Of a stretch of DNA of 64,000 nucleotides, positions 29,849-39,951 are shown one piece after another. The first letter of the stretch is position 1. The number at the start of each line of letters is the position of its first letter. Both the position numbers and the translations under genes were made by a program. Location: contig NZ_CAMYMK010000002.1 in assembly GCF_947259545.1 (NCBI RefSeq), positions 1,167,646-1,231,645 on the forward strand, written 5' to 3'. Below the pieces are notes generated by a model. That model made no database searches. It was given only the letters and a program-made list of their open reading frames with translations, and had not been told where the DNA came from. This DNA is from an uncultured Marinobacter sp. (GTDB lineage: Bacteria > Pseudomonadota > Gammaproteobacteria > Pseudomonadales > Oleiphilaceae).

Positions 29849-30354
29849 GCTGCGCCTCCGTCTCCGACTACCTCCGCCTTTTCAATCACTACGTCTTCGG
29901 CAGGAACGTCCTGATGACCGGCGCGCATGGTGGTCCGTACGGCGCGGATGGCATTTACCGTGTCCATGCCGTCAACGACCTTGCCAAACACACAGTAGCC
30001 CCAGCCTTCTGCGTTCTTGGCGGTGTGGTCCAGGAAACCGTTGTTTTCGACGTTGATGAAAAACTGGGCCGTCGCGGAGTGCGGGTCCATGGTACGGGCC
30101 ATGGCCACGGTGCCTTGCATGTTGCTGAGTCCGTTGTCGGCTTCGTTCTGGATCGGTTCACGGGTCTTGCGTGGTGTCATGCCCGGCTCGAATCCGCCGC
30201 CCTGTACCATGAAGTTGCTGATAACACGATGAAAAATCAGCCCGTCATAAAAACCGTCACGCACATACTGCTCGAAATTTTTGGCGGTTTCCGGGGCTTT
30301 TTCGTAGTCCAGTTCCAGTGTGATGTCACCGTGGGAAGTTTTCAGCAGAATCAT
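29845..30354 (-). CDS. ppiB: Peptidyl-prolyl cis-trans isomerase B (cyclophilin)
   Basis: A 169-residue cytoplasmic cyclophilin. Family motifs: DGLIFHRVISNFMVQGGG, ATAQFFINVENN and WGYCVFGKVVDGMDTV. The start is the ATG preceded by AGGAAACCCTG; upstream in-frame codons run into the divergent glnS promoter. It is the first gene of the ppiB-lpxH pair. Confidence 0.94.
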   Translation of the reverse strand: MILLKTSHGDITLELDYEKAPETAKNFEQYVRDGFYDGLIFHRVISNFMVQGGGFEPGMTPRKTREPIQNEADNGLSNMQGTVAMARTMDPHSATAQFFINVENNGFLDHTAKNAEGWGYCVFGKVVDGMDTVNAIRAVRTTMRAGHQDVPAEDVVIEKAEVVGDGGAA

Positions 30355-30447
30355 CAGGGTTTCCTGTTCAGAAGGTTGAAAATCGATACGGGGCCCATTG
30401 TACTGAAGAGTTTCTGCGTGTGCATGAGTTAGGGCAGTATTTGTGAG

Positions 30448-30453
30448 TATAAT
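30448..30453 (+). promoter_or_regulatory. Probable -10 element of the glnS-cysS promoter
   Basis: TATAAT lies 39 bp upstream of the glnS start in the divergent ppiB/glnS spacer. No clear -35 element is seen at the right distance. Confidence 0.4.
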
Positions 30454-30492
30454 ACGCGGTTTGAGATCCACTCCCTTTTAACTAGAGAACCT

Positions 30493-32172
30493 ATGAGCGC
30501 CGAGTCGAAGAAAGCCCATAACTTTATTCAGAGCCTGATCGAAGACGCGATTGCCAAAGGCGAACACACCGGCCAGGTGGTGACGCGGTTCCCGCCAGAG
30601 CCGAATGGCTACCTGCACGTTGGGCACGCCAAGTCCATTTGCCTGAACTTTGGTATTGCCGAGACTTTTGGTGGTGAGTGCAACCTGCGTTTTGATGACA
30701 CCAATCCCGAGAAGGAATCCCAGGAGTACATTGATGCCATCAAGCAGGACGTAGAGTGGCTGGGCTACACCTGGGGCGGTGACGTCCGTTACGCCTCCGA
30801 TTACTTCGATGCCATCTATGACTTCGCCGAAGAGCTGATTACAAAGGGCAAGGCCTATGTCTGTGCGCTGACAGCGGACCAGATGGCGGAATTCCGTGGT
30901 TCCCTGAAGACTCCGGGCAGGGACAGCCCTTATCGGGACCGCCCGATTGAAGAAAGTCTCCAGCTGTTCCGTGATATGCGTGATGGCAAATACCAGAACG
31001 GTGAGTTGGTGCTGCGGGCCAAGATTGATATGGCCTCTCCCAATATCAATTTGAGGGATCCGATTCTGTACCGTATCCGCTACGCGGACCACCACCAGAC
31101 CGGTGACAAGTGGTGCATCTACCCGATGTACGACTTCACCCACCCGATTTCCGATGCCTTGGAGGGTATTACTCACTCCCTGTGCACGCTGGAATTCGAG
31201 GATCATCGGCCGCTCTACGACTGGGTGCTGGAGAACATTACCGCCCCGTGCCAGCCACGGCAGATTGAATTCGCCCGGCTCAACCTCAACTACACAATCA
31301 CCTCCAAGCGCAAGCTCAAGCGCCTGGTGGATGAGGGCTTCGTGGACGGCTGGAACGACCCGCGCATGCCTACCATTTCCGGTATGCGTCGTCGCGGCTA
31401 CACGCCGGAATCCATCCGCACCTTCTGCGATATGATCGGTGTCAACAAGGCCGGCGGTACCGTGGATGTGGGCATGCTGGAACATGCCATCCGTGAGGAT
31501 CTCAACACCCGGGCGCCCCGCGCCATGTGTGTGATGCGCCCTTTGAAGGTCACCCTGACCAATTATCCGGCAGACCAGACGGAGACCCTGGTGTTGCCGG
31601 TTCACCCGCAGAACCCGGACATGGGGGAGCGGGAAGTGACCTGGAGCCAGACACTTTATATTGACCGTGAAGATTTCGTCGAGGAGCCGCCCCGCAAGTG
31701 GAAGCGTCTGGCTCCGGATCAGGCGGTTCGCCTGCGTGGCGGGTACGTCATGACCTGTCGTGAGGTTATTCGGGATGATAGCGGTGAGATCGTCGAACTC
31801 AAGTGCGAATACGATCCGAAAACGCTGGGTGTGAATCCGGAAGGCTACAAGCCGAACGGGGTTGTACACTGGGTGTCTGCCACCGACAGTGTCGAGGTTG
31901 GCATCAACCAGTATGACCGGCTGTTCAACCACGAGTCTCCGGATAGCGACAAGGACGGTGATTTCGTCGACCACATCAACCCGGAATCCCTGGTGCGTCT
32001 GAGCGGAGCCCGTGTCGAAAAAGGACTGGCGGAGCCCCGTACGGACCTGCCGTACCAGTTTGAGCGTGAAGGTTATTTCTTCTGTGATCAGGAGCAGACC
32101 CAAAGCACCGGTCATCCTGTGTTCAATCGCACCGTCACGCTTCGTGATTCCTGGGGTAAGGGGGGCAAGTGA
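30493..32172 (+). CDS. glnS: Glutamine--tRNA ligase
   Basis: A 559-residue class I aminoacyl-tRNA synthetase charging tRNA-Gln. The HIGH motif appears as [15 protein letters not shown] (residues about 36-50) and the KMSKS equivalent as [10 protein letters not shown]. Length and C-terminal beta-barrel motifs (e.g. [13 protein letters not shown]) are normal. It overlaps cysS by 4 bp. Confidence 0.97.
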   Translation: MSAESKKAHNFIQSLIEDAIAKGEHTGQVVTRFPPEPNGYLHVGHAKSICLNFGIAETFGGECNLRFDDTNPEKESQEYIDAIKQDVEWLGYTWGGDVRYASDYFDAIYDFAEELITKGKAYVCALTADQMAEFRGSLKTPGRDSPYRDRPIEESLQLFRDMRDGKYQNGELVLRAKIDMASPNINLRDPILYRIRYADHHQTGDKWCIYPMYDFTHPISDALEGITHSLCTLEFEDHRPLYDWVLENITAPCQPRQIEFARLNLNYTITSKRKLKRLVDEGFVDGWNDPRMPTISGMRRRGYTPESIRTFCDMIGVNKAGGTVDVGMLEHAIREDLNTRAPRAMCVMRPLKVTLTNYPADQTETLVLPVHPQNPDMGEREVTWSQTLYIDREDFVEEPPRKWKRLAPDQAVRLRGGYVMTCREVIRDDSGEIVELKCEYDPKTLGVNPEGYKPNGVVHWVSATDSVEVGINQYDRLFNHESPDSDKDGDFVDHINPESLVRLSGARVEKGLAEPRTDLPYQFEREGYFFCDQEQTQSTGHPVFNRTVTLRDSWGKGGK

Positions 32173-33551
32173 TTCGTATCCACAACACGCTCACGCAGCA
32201 AAAGGAAGAATTCAAACCCATCGAGCCGGGCAAGGTGCGCATGTATGTGTGCGGCATGACCGTGTACGACTACTGCCACCTGGGCCACGCCCGGGTGCTG
32301 GTGGCTTTCGATGTGATTACCCGTTACCTGCGCCATCGCGGTTATGACGTGCACTACGTGCGCAATATTACGGATATCGATGACAAGATCCTGCGCCGGG
32401 CAGACGAGAACGGTGAGGTGTACACTGACCTGACCGAGCGCATGATCGCAGCCATGCACGAGGACGAAGCCCGCCTGGGCGTGCTTTCGCCGACGGAAGA
32501 GCCCCGCGCCACGGCCTACATCGACGAGATCGTAGCCATGATCCACAAGCTGGTCGCCAGCGGCCATGCCTATGCCGCGGATAATGGCGATGTTTACTTT
32601 GCTGTCGAGTCGTACAAAGACTATGGCAAGCTCAGCAAGAAAAAGCTGGAAGATCTGGTGGCCGGTGCCCGGGTTGATGTGCAGGAAGCCAAGCGCAGTC
32701 CCGCGGATTTCGCCTTGTGGAAAGCCGCGAAGCCGGGAGAGGTAAGCTGGGAATCCCCCTGGGGTAATGGCCGCCCGGGCTGGCACATTGAGTGTTCGGC
32801 GATGTCCAACTGCTGCCTGGGTGAAACCTTTGATATCCACGGTGGCGGGCCGGACCTGCTGTTCCCGCACCATGAGAACGAAATCGCCCAGTCCGAGTGC
32901 GCCAATGGACAGGCTTTTGTGAACACCTGGATGCACGCCGGTGCGATCCGTGTGAACAAGGAGAAGATGTCCAAATCCCTGGGTAACTTTTTCACCATCC
33001 GGGAAATACTGGAGAAGTACCCGCCGGAGATCGTGCGTTACTTCCTGGTGTCCAGCCACTACCGCAGTCAGGTGGATTATTCGGAAGAGAGTCTGGCGGA
33101 GGCGGGCCGCACCCTCACAAAGCTCTACCATGCCTTGCGTGGAATCATCCCCGCCAAGGATGTGGCGGAAACGGACTACGACAAGCGCTTTGACGAGGTT
33201 ATGGACGATGATTTCAACACGGCCGGAGCCATAGCCGTGCTCCATGCCGTGGCCAATGAGATCAATCAGCACCGTCGTGAGGGTAAGGACGAGGAGGCCA
33301 GGCAGGCGGCGGCAGTGCTGGTCCGTCTGGGTGGTGTGCTGGGGCTCCTGCAGCAGGACCCCGAAGCCTTCTTCCAGGCAGACACCGGTGGAGAACTGAC
33401 GGCCGAGGACATCGAGGCCATGATTCAGGCCCGGGCGGAAGCACGCAAGGCGAAAAACTTCGCCGAAGGTGATCGCATCCGCGACGAACTGGCGGAGAAA
33501 GGCATCATTCTTGACGATTCTCGTGAAGGAACGACATGGCGCCGGGGCTGA
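32169..33551 (+). CDS. cysS: Cysteine--tRNA ligase
   Basis: A 460-residue class I synthetase. The zinc/HIGH region is [20 protein letters not shown], zinc ligands continue in WHIECSAMS and [12 protein letters not shown], and the KMSKS loop is [10 protein letters not shown]. It starts with GTG inside the glnS stop (GTGA overlap), so translation is coupled. Confidence 0.97.
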   Translation: MIRIHNTLTQQKEEFKPIEPGKVRMYVCGMTVYDYCHLGHARVLVAFDVITRYLRHRGYDVHYVRNITDIDDKILRRADENGEVYTDLTERMIAAMHEDEARLGVLSPTEEPRATAYIDEIVAMIHKLVASGHAYAADNGDVYFAVESYKDYGKLSKKKLEDLVAGARVDVQEAKRSPADFALWKAAKPGEVSWESPWGNGRPGWHIECSAMSNCCLGETFDIHGGGPDLLFPHHENEIAQSECANGQAFVNTWMHAGAIRVNKEKMSKSLGNFFTIREILEKYPPEIVRYFLVSSHYRSQVDYSEESLAEAGRTLTKLYHALRGIIPAKDVAETDYDKRFDEVMDDDFNTAGAIAVLHAVANEINQHRREGKDEEARQAAAVLVRLGGVLGLLQQDPEAFFQADTGGELTAEDIEAMIQARAEARKAKNFAEGDRIRDELAEKGIILDDSREGTTWRRG

Positions 33552-33553
33552 CC

Positions 33554-33575
33554 TTGTACGGAATTTCACGTACAA
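33554..33575. promoter_or_regulatory. Inverted repeat upstream of glcB
   Basis: TTGTACG and CGTACAA are exact inverted repeats separated by 8 bp, beginning 2 bp after the cysS stop and 73 bp before glcB. There is no T-run, so it is not an obvious terminator. An operator for a glyoxylate-shunt regulator is possible but untested. Confidence 0.45.
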
Positions 33576-33647
33576 TGCGGCGCTCACTTTGGAACAACTC
33601 CCCGTGTCAGAGGGAGTCGGGAAATTAACCCACTGAGGCAGACAACG

Positions 33648-35828
33648 ATGACAGAACGCGTACAAGTCGGCGGCATTCAGGTCGCGAAGAATCTGTATGA
33701 TTTCGTGAACAACGAAGCGATTCCGGGAACCGGAGTCGATGCAGACAAATTCTGGGCTGAATTCGACAAGATCGTGAACGAGCTGGCGCCGCGTAACCGC
33801 GAACTGCTGGCCAAACGCGATGCCATTCAGGAAAAGATGGACAGCTGGAACCGTGACCACAAGGGTCAGAAGCTGGACATGGACGAATACAAATCCTTCC
33901 TGAAAGACATCGGCTACCTGGTTGACGAGCCGGGCGAGTTCAAGATTTCCACCTCCAACGTGGATCCGGAAGTGGCCACCATGGCTGGTCCGCAGCTGGT
34001 GGTTCCGATCATGAACGCCCGCTTTGCCCTGAACGCAGCCAACGCTCGCTGGGGCAGCCTGTACGACGCGCTGTACGGCACCGACGCGATCTCCGAAGAG
34101 GGGGGCGCGGACAAGGGCCGTGGCTACAACCCGGTTCGCGGTGCCAAGGTTATCGAGTTTGCCCGCAACCTGCTGGACAGCTCTGCTCCACTGGCCTCCG
34201 GCAGCCACAAGGATGCCGCCAAGTACCTGGTTGAGGGTGGCAAGCTGGTGGTCAAGCTGCAGAACGGCGAAACCACTGGTCTGAAGGACGAAGCCGGCTT
34301 TGTTGGTTACACCGGTGCCGCCGATGCGCCGACCGGTGTGCTGCTGGTCAAGAACGGCATGCACTTCGAAATCCAGATTGACGCCAGCCATCCGATCGGT
34401 AAAGACGACGGCGCCAACGTGAAAGACGTGCTGATGGAGTCAGCCCTGACCACCATCATGGACTGTGAAGACTCTGTCGCTGCCGTGGACGCGGACGACA
34501 AGGCACTGGCCTACCGCAACTGGCTCGGCCTGATGAAGGGTGATCTGCAGGAAACCTTCGAAAAGGGTGGCGAGCAGCTGACCCGTAAGATGAATGCCGA
34601 TCGTGGCTACACTGCGCCAGACGGCGGCGAGCTGAACCTGAAAGGTCGCAGCCTGATGTTCATCCGTAACGTGGGTCACCTGATGACCAACCCTGCGGTC
34701 CTGCTGAAAGATGGCAACGAGATTCCGGAAGGTCTGATGGATGGCCTGATCACGTCGCTGATCGCCATTCACGATCTGAAGGGCAACGGCAAGTTCCAGA
34801 ACAGCACCACCGGCTCCATGTACATCGTTAAGCCGAAGATGCACGGTCCGGAAGAAGTGGCGTTCACCAACGAATTCTTCGGTCGTGTTGAAGACGCACT
34901 CGGTCTGCCGCGCTTCACCCTGAAGGTTGGCATCATGGACGAAGAGCGTCGTACCACCGTGAACCTGAAAGCCTGTATCCACGCAGCCAAAGAGCGTGCG
35001 GTATTCATCAACACCGGCTTCCTGGATCGCACCGGTGACGAGATCCACACCTCCATGGAGCTGGGTCCGTTCATCCGTAAGGGACCAATGAAGCAGGCTA
35101 CCTGGATCAATGCCTACGAGCAGTGGAACGTGGACATCGGCCTGGAGACCGGTTTCCGTGGTGTGGCACAGATCGGTAAGGGCATGTGGGCCATGCCGGA
35201 TCTGATGGCCGGCATGCTGGAAGCCAAGATTGGTCACCCGAAAGCCGGTGCCAACACCGCCTGGGTACCGTCTCCGACAGCGGCCACCCTGCACGCGACT
35301 CACTACCATCAGGTATCGGTTGCCGATATCCAGAAAGAGCTTGAGAGCCGCACCCGTGCCAACCTGGACGACATCCTGACCGTGCCGGTCATGGACGATC
35401 CGAAGTCCCTGTCTGCGGAAGACATTCAGCAGGAGTTGGACAACAACGCCCAGGGTATCCTCGGTTATGTTGTGCGCTGGATTGACCACGGTGTGGGTTG
35501 CTCCAAGGTGCCGGACATCAATGACGTTGGCCTGATGGAAGACCGCGCCACCCTGCGGATTGCATCCCAGTTGCTGGCCAACTGGCTGTACCACGGCATC
35601 TGCTCTGAAGAGCAGATCATGGAGACCATGAAGCGCATGGCCGCCGTGGTTGACAAGCAGAATGCTGCGGACCCGACGTACCGTCCGATGGCGGGGAACT
35701 TCGATGACAGCATTGCCTTCCAGGCAGCGCTGGATCTGGTTCTGAAGGGGCGCGAGCAGCCGAATGGCTACACCGAGCCACTTCTGCACGCCTACCGTCT
35801 GAAGGCGAAGGCCAAGTACGGCCAGTAA
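33648..35828 (+). CDS. glcB: Malate synthase G
   Basis: A 726-residue malate synthase condensing glyoxylate with acetyl-CoA to malate. The length fits isoform G rather than the about 530-residue isoform A. Recognisable stretches: [20 protein letters not shown] (active-site acidic residues), [33 protein letters not shown] and [16 protein letters not shown]. It has its own spacer and a strong terminator, so it is likely monocistronic. It allows growth on acetate or fatty acids together with isocitrate lyase, which is not in this window. Confidence 0.96.
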   Translation: MTERVQVGGIQVAKNLYDFVNNEAIPGTGVDADKFWAEFDKIVNELAPRNRELLAKRDAIQEKMDSWNRDHKGQKLDMDEYKSFLKDIGYLVDEPGEFKISTSNVDPEVATMAGPQLVVPIMNARFALNAANARWGSLYDALYGTDAISEEGGADKGRGYNPVRGAKVIEFARNLLDSSAPLASGSHKDAAKYLVEGGKLVVKLQNGETTGLKDEAGFVGYTGAADAPTGVLLVKNGMHFEIQIDASHPIGKDDGANVKDVLMESALTTIMDCEDSVAAVDADDKALAYRNWLGLMKGDLQETFEKGGEQLTRKMNADRGYTAPDGGELNLKGRSLMFIRNVGHLMTNPAVLLKDGNEIPEGLMDGLITSLIAIHDLKGNGKFQNSTTGSMYIVKPKMHGPEEVAFTNEFFGRVEDALGLPRFTLKVGIMDEERRTTVNLKACIHAAKERAVFINTGFLDRTGDEIHTSMELGPFIRKGPMKQATWINAYEQWNVDIGLETGFRGVAQIGKGMWAMPDLMAGMLEAKIGHPKAGANTAWVPSPTAATLHATHYHQVSVADIQKELESRTRANLDDILTVPVMDDPKSLSAEDIQQELDNNAQGILGYVVRWIDHGVGCSKVPDINDVGLMEDRATLRIASQLLANWLYHGICSEEQIMETMKRMAAVVDKQNAADPTYRPMAGNFDDSIAFQAALDLVLKGREQPNGYTEPLLHAYRLKAKAKYGQ

Positions 35829-35841
35829 GCTTCAGCAGCAC

Positions 35842-35874
35842 AAAAAAAGCCCCGCTTTCGAGCGGGGCTTTTTT
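35842..35874 (+). terminator. Strong terminator of glcB
   Basis: GCCCCGCT/AGCGGGGC stem, preceded by a seven-A run and followed by TTTTTT, so it can act in both directions. Confidence 0.93.
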
Positions 35875-35894
35875 GTGGGAGTGGCTGTCAGGGA

Positions 35895-35928
35895 TTTGTC
35901 GGATTGCGGCTTTGCCCAATCCGACAAA
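35895..35928. repeat. REP-like hairpin between glcB and folD
   Basis: TTTGTCGGATTG and CAATCCGACAAA are exact 12-bp inverted repeats around a 10-bp loop. The GTCGGATT core resembles short REP hairpins dispersed in Pseudomonas-type genomes. It lies 9 bp beyond the 3' end of folD (minus strand). Confidence 0.6.
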
Positions 35929-35937
35929 CCTGCTCAC

Positions 35938-36795
35938 TCAGTCCTTATGCAGCTCATTCGCCGCGTACAGGGTATTCTCCAGCAGCGTCGCAATCGTCAT
36001 CGGCCCCACGCCGCCAGGCACCGGCGTGATATAGGCGGCTCGTTCCGCGGCGGCTTCAAAGTCCACGTCGCCCCGCAATTTGCCATCCTCCATGCGATTG
36101 ATGCCAACATCAATTACCGTGGCACCGGGTTTCACCCATTCGCCTTTGATCAGGCCAGGTTTGCCAACGGCGGCAATCAGGATGTCGGCTTCGCTCACAA
36201 ACTTTTCCAGGCTGGGAGTGAAGCGATGGCAGACCGTGGTGGTGGCGCCTTTCAGTAGCAGCTCCATGCTCATGGGGCGGCCAACAATGTTGGATGCGCC
36301 GACAATGACCGCGTGCTGGCCCTTGTAGGGCGTCTCAATGCTGTCCAGCAGGGTGATGACACCTGCGGGGGTGCACGGGCGTAGCGCCGGCTTGCGCTGG
36401 ACCAGGCGACCGATGTTGTAGGGGTGGAAGCCGTCCACATCCTTGTCGGGGCGGATTTTGAGCAGAATTGGGTCAGCATCAAGATGGGCTGGCAGCGGTA
36501 GTTGCACAAGAATACCGTCTACGGCCGGGTTGTCGTTCAGCTCATCTACCAGTGCCTCCAGCGACTCCTGTGAGGTATCTGCCGGAAGGTCATAGGACAG
36601 GGACAGGATGCCGGCCTCGTCGCATGCCTTGCGTTTGTTGCCTACATATACCTGCGAGGCGGCATCGTTGCCTACCAGAACCACAGCAAGCCCCGGGACT
36701 CTCAGTCCCTGCTGTTTACGGGCTTCCACGCCGGCGGCAACCTGTTGGCGAACCTTGGCGGCAATCTCTTTTCCATTGATCAGTTTGGCGCTCAT
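35938..36795 (-). CDS. folD: Bifunctional methylenetetrahydrofolate dehydrogenase/cyclohydrolase FolD
   Basis: A 285-residue one-carbon enzyme interconverting 5,10-methylene-, methenyl- and 10-formyl-tetrahydrofolate. Motifs: [14 protein letters not shown] (catalytic Lys/Tyr region), [13 protein letters not shown], the NADP loop [12 protein letters not shown], and the C-terminal [13 protein letters not shown]. The start MSAKLINGK is chosen by comparison with family members; eight extra in-frame codons exist upstream. Confidence 0.95.
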   Translation of the reverse strand: MSAKLINGKEIAAKVRQQVAAGVEARKQQGLRVPGLAVVLVGNDAASQVYVGNKRKACDEAGILSLSYDLPADTSQESLEALVDELNDNPAVDGILVQLPLPAHLDADPILLKIRPDKDVDGFHPYNIGRLVQRKPALRPCTPAGVITLLDSIETPYKGQHAVIVGASNIVGRPMSMELLLKGATTTVCHRFTPSLEKFVSEADILIAAVGKPGLIKGEWVKPGATVIDVGINRMEDGKLRGDVDFEAAAERAAYITPVPGGVGPMTIATLLENTLYAANELHKD

Positions 36796-36956
36796 GTCTT
36801 TGTCTTGTCGGTTGGGCATAAATGAAGGCTGCGCATTGTCTCATGCTTCCACCAGAACTCCAATTGGCGGTATGCTTGAGGTGCAGGGCAGGGAACTTAT
36901 CCGGTAAGCATCGGTCACTTAATTCGTTGCCGCTCCAAACAATTTCCAAAACTGTG

Positions 36957-36985
36957 TTGACGGCAGGGGCCGGCGCCGGTAATAT
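36957..36985 (+). promoter_or_regulatory. Promoter of the tRNA cluster with GC-rich discriminator
   Basis: TTGACG and TAATAT are separated by exactly 17 bp. The -10 is followed by GCGCGCC, a discriminator typical of stringently controlled stable-RNA promoters. The first tRNA begins 40 bp downstream. Confidence 0.8.
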
Positions 36986-37025
36986 GCGCGCCAACTTTGC
37001 TGAGGCACTTGTTGTTCAGTTCAGA

Positions 37026-37102
37026 CGGGGTATAGCGCAGTCTGGTAGCGCGCCTGCTTTGGGAGCAGGATGTCGGGAGTTCGAATCTCTCTACCCCGAC
37101 CA
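37026..37102 (+). tRNA. tRNA-Pro (anticodon TGG)
   Basis: 77 nt with the acceptor pair CGGGGTA/TACCCCG, anticodon arm CCTGC-TTTGGGA-GCAGG, TTCGAAT in the T arm, and an encoded ACCA end. Confidence 0.97.
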
Positions 37103-37135
37103 CTTTTCTGGATATTCAGGTGGGCGAACGGTCAA

Positions 37136-37212
37136 GCGCCCGTAGCTCAGCTGGATAGAGCACCCGCCTTCTAAGCGGGTGGTCGCAGGTTCGAGTCCTG
37201 CCGGGCGCGCCA
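37136..37212 (+). tRNA. tRNA-Arg (anticodon TCT)
   Basis: 77 nt with the acceptor pair GCGCCCG/CGGGCGC, anticodon arm CCCGC-CTTCTAA-GCGGG, GGTTCGAGTCC in the T arm, and an encoded GCCA end. It lies 33 bp after tRNA-Pro. Confidence 0.97.
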
Positions 37213-37303
37213 TAAAGTCGTCGGCTTGGTCCGCACCGGAGTCGCCGAACCAGCAAAGTTTCAAGTGAACAGATGTGAGTGCCGAAAGGCATGTCCCGAT
37301 GTG

Positions 37304-37379
37304 GTGGACGTAGCTCAGTTGGTAGAGCTCAGGATTGTGACTCCTGCGGTCGAGGGTTCGAACCCCTTCGTCCACCCCA
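37304..37379 (+). tRNA. tRNA-His (anticodon GTG)
   Basis: 76 nt with the acceptor pair GTGGACG/CGTCCAC and anticodon GTG in GGATTGTGACTCC. A G at 37303 provides the G-1 characteristic of tRNA-His opposite the discriminator C; the CCA end is encoded. Confidence 0.97.
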
Positions 37380-37458
37380 CTTTTCTTTCAGGCTTGATTT
37401 CCGCGTTTGTTGAGTTTCATGATGGCAATTGGCCACCGGTAATTCTTCAATCTGTTGT

Positions 37459-37543
37459 GCGAGAGTGGCGGAACTGGTAGACGCGCTGGATTTAGGTTCC
37501 AGTGGGGCAACCCGTGAGAGTTCGAGTCTCTCCTCTCGCACCA
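37459..37543 (+). tRNA. tRNA-Leu (anticodon TAG)
   Basis: 85 nt with the long variable arm of class II tRNAs (TGGGGCAACCCGT), acceptor pair GCGAGAG/CTCTCGC, anticodon TAG in GGATTTAGGTTCC, and an encoded ACCA end. Confidence 0.97.
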
Positions 37544-37764
37544 CCCCCTTTCTTTTTCTGTTTTTGTCCCCACCTTTTAAAATGATAAAGCCTCGATGTG
37601 GTCGCAATCGCTGAAAGTGGCTGTGACAGGTGATTCTCTCGGTGGGGCAAACCGTGATAAACTACCGGCTTTTAATTTTCGGTCCTTCTGCGGGAAGCCT
37701 CCCGAGGATGGACTTTTAGGTTTAATTTCATTCACATACTGAACCTGTAATTTGAGGATCTTCC

Positions 37765-39072
37765 ATGCAAGTGTCTGTTGAAACGACCTCCAACATCGAG
37801 CGTCGCATGACGATTGGTGTGCCCGCCCAGGAAATTGACCAGGCGGTTCAGAAACGCCTGCAGGAAACTGCCCGTACTGTGCGCTTGAACGGTTTCCGTC
37901 CGGGTAAGGTGCCCATGAGCGTGGTTAAGCGTCGTTTCGGTGCCAGTGTTCGCCAGGAAGTCGTTGGCGAGGTTATGCGTGATACCTACATCAAGGCACT
38001 GCAGGAGCAGGACATTAATCCGGCGGGCTGGCCGAAACTTGAGCCGACCGTGATGGAAGAGGGCAAGGATCTGGAATTCGTTGCCACATTTGAAGTGTTG
38101 CCGGAAATCGAACTGGGCGACCTGAGCAAGATCTCTGTCGAGAAGCTGACGTCCGAGATTACCGACAAGGATATCGACAACATGATCGATAACCTGCGTC
38201 GTCAGCAGGCCACCATGAAGGAAGTCAAGCGCAAGTCCAAGAACAAGGACATCGTGACCATCGACTTCAAGGGCTTTATCGATGGCGAGGAATTCGAAGG
38301 TGGCGCCGCTGAAGGGCATCGCCTCACTCTGGGCTCCGGCCAGATGATCCCGGGCTTCGAGAAGGGCATTGTCGGCGGTAAGGCCGGTGAGGACCTGGAA
38401 ATCGAGGTGACCTTCCCGGAGGATTACCAGAATGAAGACCTGGCGGGTAAGCCGGCCAAGTTCGAAATCAAGATTCACAAGGTTGAAGAGCCGCAGCTGC
38501 CTGAGCTGAATCCGGAATTCTTCAAGAATTTCGGCATTGAGGCCGAAGACGAAGCCGCTTTCCGTGAGGAAGTGAAGAAGAACATGGAGCGCGAGCTCAA
38601 GCAGGCAGTATCGAACAAGGTCAAGAACGACGTGGTTGACGGCCTTCTGGAAACCACCGAGCTCGATATTCCGTCTGCCCTGGTTGATCAGGAGATTGAT
38701 CGCCTGCGTCAGGACGCCGTTCAGCGTTTCGGTGGCCAGGTTGATTTCCAGCAACTGCCCAAGGAAATCTTTGAAGAGCAGGCCAAGCGTCGCGTGAAGA
38801 CTGGCCTGTTGTTCCAGGAAGTGGTCAAGAAAAACGATCTGAAAGCTGATCCGGCAAAGGTTGACGAAAAGATCCAGGAGATCGCGTCAACGTATGAACA
38901 GCCTGAGGAAGTGGTTGCCCATTTCAACAGTAACCCTGAGCAGAAGTCGCAGATCGAGTCTTCTGTGCTGGAAGACCAGGTTGTTGACCATGTGCTGGAG
39001 CAGGCCAAGGTCAAAGAGAAAAAGGTCAAGTACGAAGAGGCCGTTAAGGCTGGTCAGCCTCAGCAGGGCTGA
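37765..39072 (+). CDS. tig: Trigger factor
   Basis: A 435-residue ribosome-associated chaperone and FKBP-type prolyl isomerase. The ribosome-binding signature appears as GFRPGKVPMSVVKRRFG (residues about 44-60), the FKBP domain centres on VTIDFKGFIDGEEFEGG, and the long helical chaperone arm forms the C-terminal half. First gene of the tig-clpP-clpX-lon block. Confidence 0.97.
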   Translation: MQVSVETTSNIERRMTIGVPAQEIDQAVQKRLQETARTVRLNGFRPGKVPMSVVKRRFGASVRQEVVGEVMRDTYIKALQEQDINPAGWPKLEPTVMEEGKDLEFVATFEVLPEIELGDLSKISVEKLTSEITDKDIDNMIDNLRRQQATMKEVKRKSKNKDIVTIDFKGFIDGEEFEGGAAEGHRLTLGSGQMIPGFEKGIVGGKAGEDLEIEVTFPEDYQNEDLAGKPAKFEIKIHKVEEPQLPELNPEFFKNFGIEAEDEAAFREEVKKNMERELKQAVSNKVKNDVVDGLLETTELDIPSALVDQEIDRLRQDAVQRFGGQVDFQQLPKEIFEEQAKRRVKTGLLFQEVVKKNDLKADPAKVDEKIQEIASTYEQPEEVVAHFNSNPEQKSQIESSVLEDQVVDHVLEQAKVKEKKVKYEEAVKAGQPQQG

Positions 39073-39113
39073 TCGTTTCGGGACCCTGAATGGGTCCTGG
39101 TGGCCGAAAAGGG

Positions 39114-39140
39114 AAAACAGCCGGCATGTCCGGCTGTTTT
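39114..39140 (+). terminator. Terminator between tig and clpP
   Basis: AAAACAGCCGG/CCGGCTGTTTT stem around CATGT, 41 bp after the tig stop and 100 bp before clpP. It probably partly uncouples clpP from tig. Confidence 0.8.
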
Positions 39141-39239
39141 CATCTTGGCCCGGTGCTGGCAGAGTATAGGGTGTAAAAGACTGATAACGCAGTGGCCTGA
39201 GGCCACGACCCCATTGTCCAGAAGGAGTTCAGGCACATC

Positions 39240-39875
39240 ATGATGCAAAAACCTATTGATGGTCCCGCTATGGTAACCAGTTCCGGCCTGGTTCCGATCG
39301 TTATTGAGCAAACCGCTCGTGGTGAGCGTTCCTTTGATATCTACTCCCGTTTGCTCAAGGAACGGGTGATCTTCATGGTGGGTCAGGTTGAGGACCACAT
39401 GGCGAACCTGATTGTGGCACAGATGCTGTTCCTGGAATCCGAGAATCCGGACAAGGATATCCATCTTTACATCAACAGCCCCGGTGGTTCTGTGACTGCG
39501 GGCATGTCCATCTATGACACCATGCAGTTTATCAAGCCGGACGTGGCTACACTGTGTGTGGGCCAGGCTGCGAGCATGGGCGCGTTCCTGCTGGCCGGCG
39601 GCGCCGAGGGCAAGCGCGCGTGTTTGCCGAATTCCCGGGTGATGATTCACCAGCCGCTGGGCGGTTACCAGGGGCAGGCAACGGACATCGAGATCCACAC
39701 CCGTGAGATCCTGAAGATCCGTCAGACCCTGAATTCGCTGCTTGCGCACCATACCGGCCAGGATCTAGAGACCATTGCCAGGGATACCGATCGCGACAAT
39801 TTCATGGATCCCCAGCAGGCGAAAGACTATGGCCTGATTGATTCTATACTTGATAAGCGCGTGCCGAATAAATAA
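39240..39875 (+). CDS. clpP: ATP-dependent Clp protease proteolytic subunit
   Basis: A 211-residue serine protease forming the ClpP tetradecamer. The catalytic Ser is in [14 protein letters not shown], the His in [13 protein letters not shown], and the Asp in RDTDRDNFM. Two consecutive ATGs (39240 and 39243) are possible starts; GGAG lies 10 bp upstream. It is followed by clpX, its ATPase partner. Confidence 0.97.
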   Translation: MMQKPIDGPAMVTSSGLVPIVIEQTARGERSFDIYSRLLKERVIFMVGQVEDHMANLIVAQMLFLESENPDKDIHLYINSPGGSVTAGMSIYDTMQFIKPDVATLCVGQAASMGAFLLAGGAEGKRACLPNSRVMIHQPLGGYQGQATDIEIHTREILKIRQTLNSLLAHHTGQDLETIARDTDRDNFMDPQQAKDYGLIDSILDKRVPNK

Positions 39876-39951
39876 TACTGAAGGTAATCGCATCATCCTT
39901 GGCCGGCGTATTAGCCAGTAACGTCGGCAAACCAAGATCAGAGGTATTTCA

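Noticed and set aside
30478..34391. Long minus-strand open frames opposite glnS and cysS
   Set aside because: Both are shadows of well-recognised synthetase genes; no ribosome-binding sites or family motifs.
34440..35789. 449-codon minus-strand frame opposite glcB
   Set aside because: Antisense to malate synthase G, whose motifs are unambiguous.
39192..39217. Heat-shock promoter before clpP (CCCCATTGT)
   Set aside because: A -10-like string is present, but no -35 at the required distance; the nearby GTGGCCT/AGGCCAC palindrome is not a promoter element.
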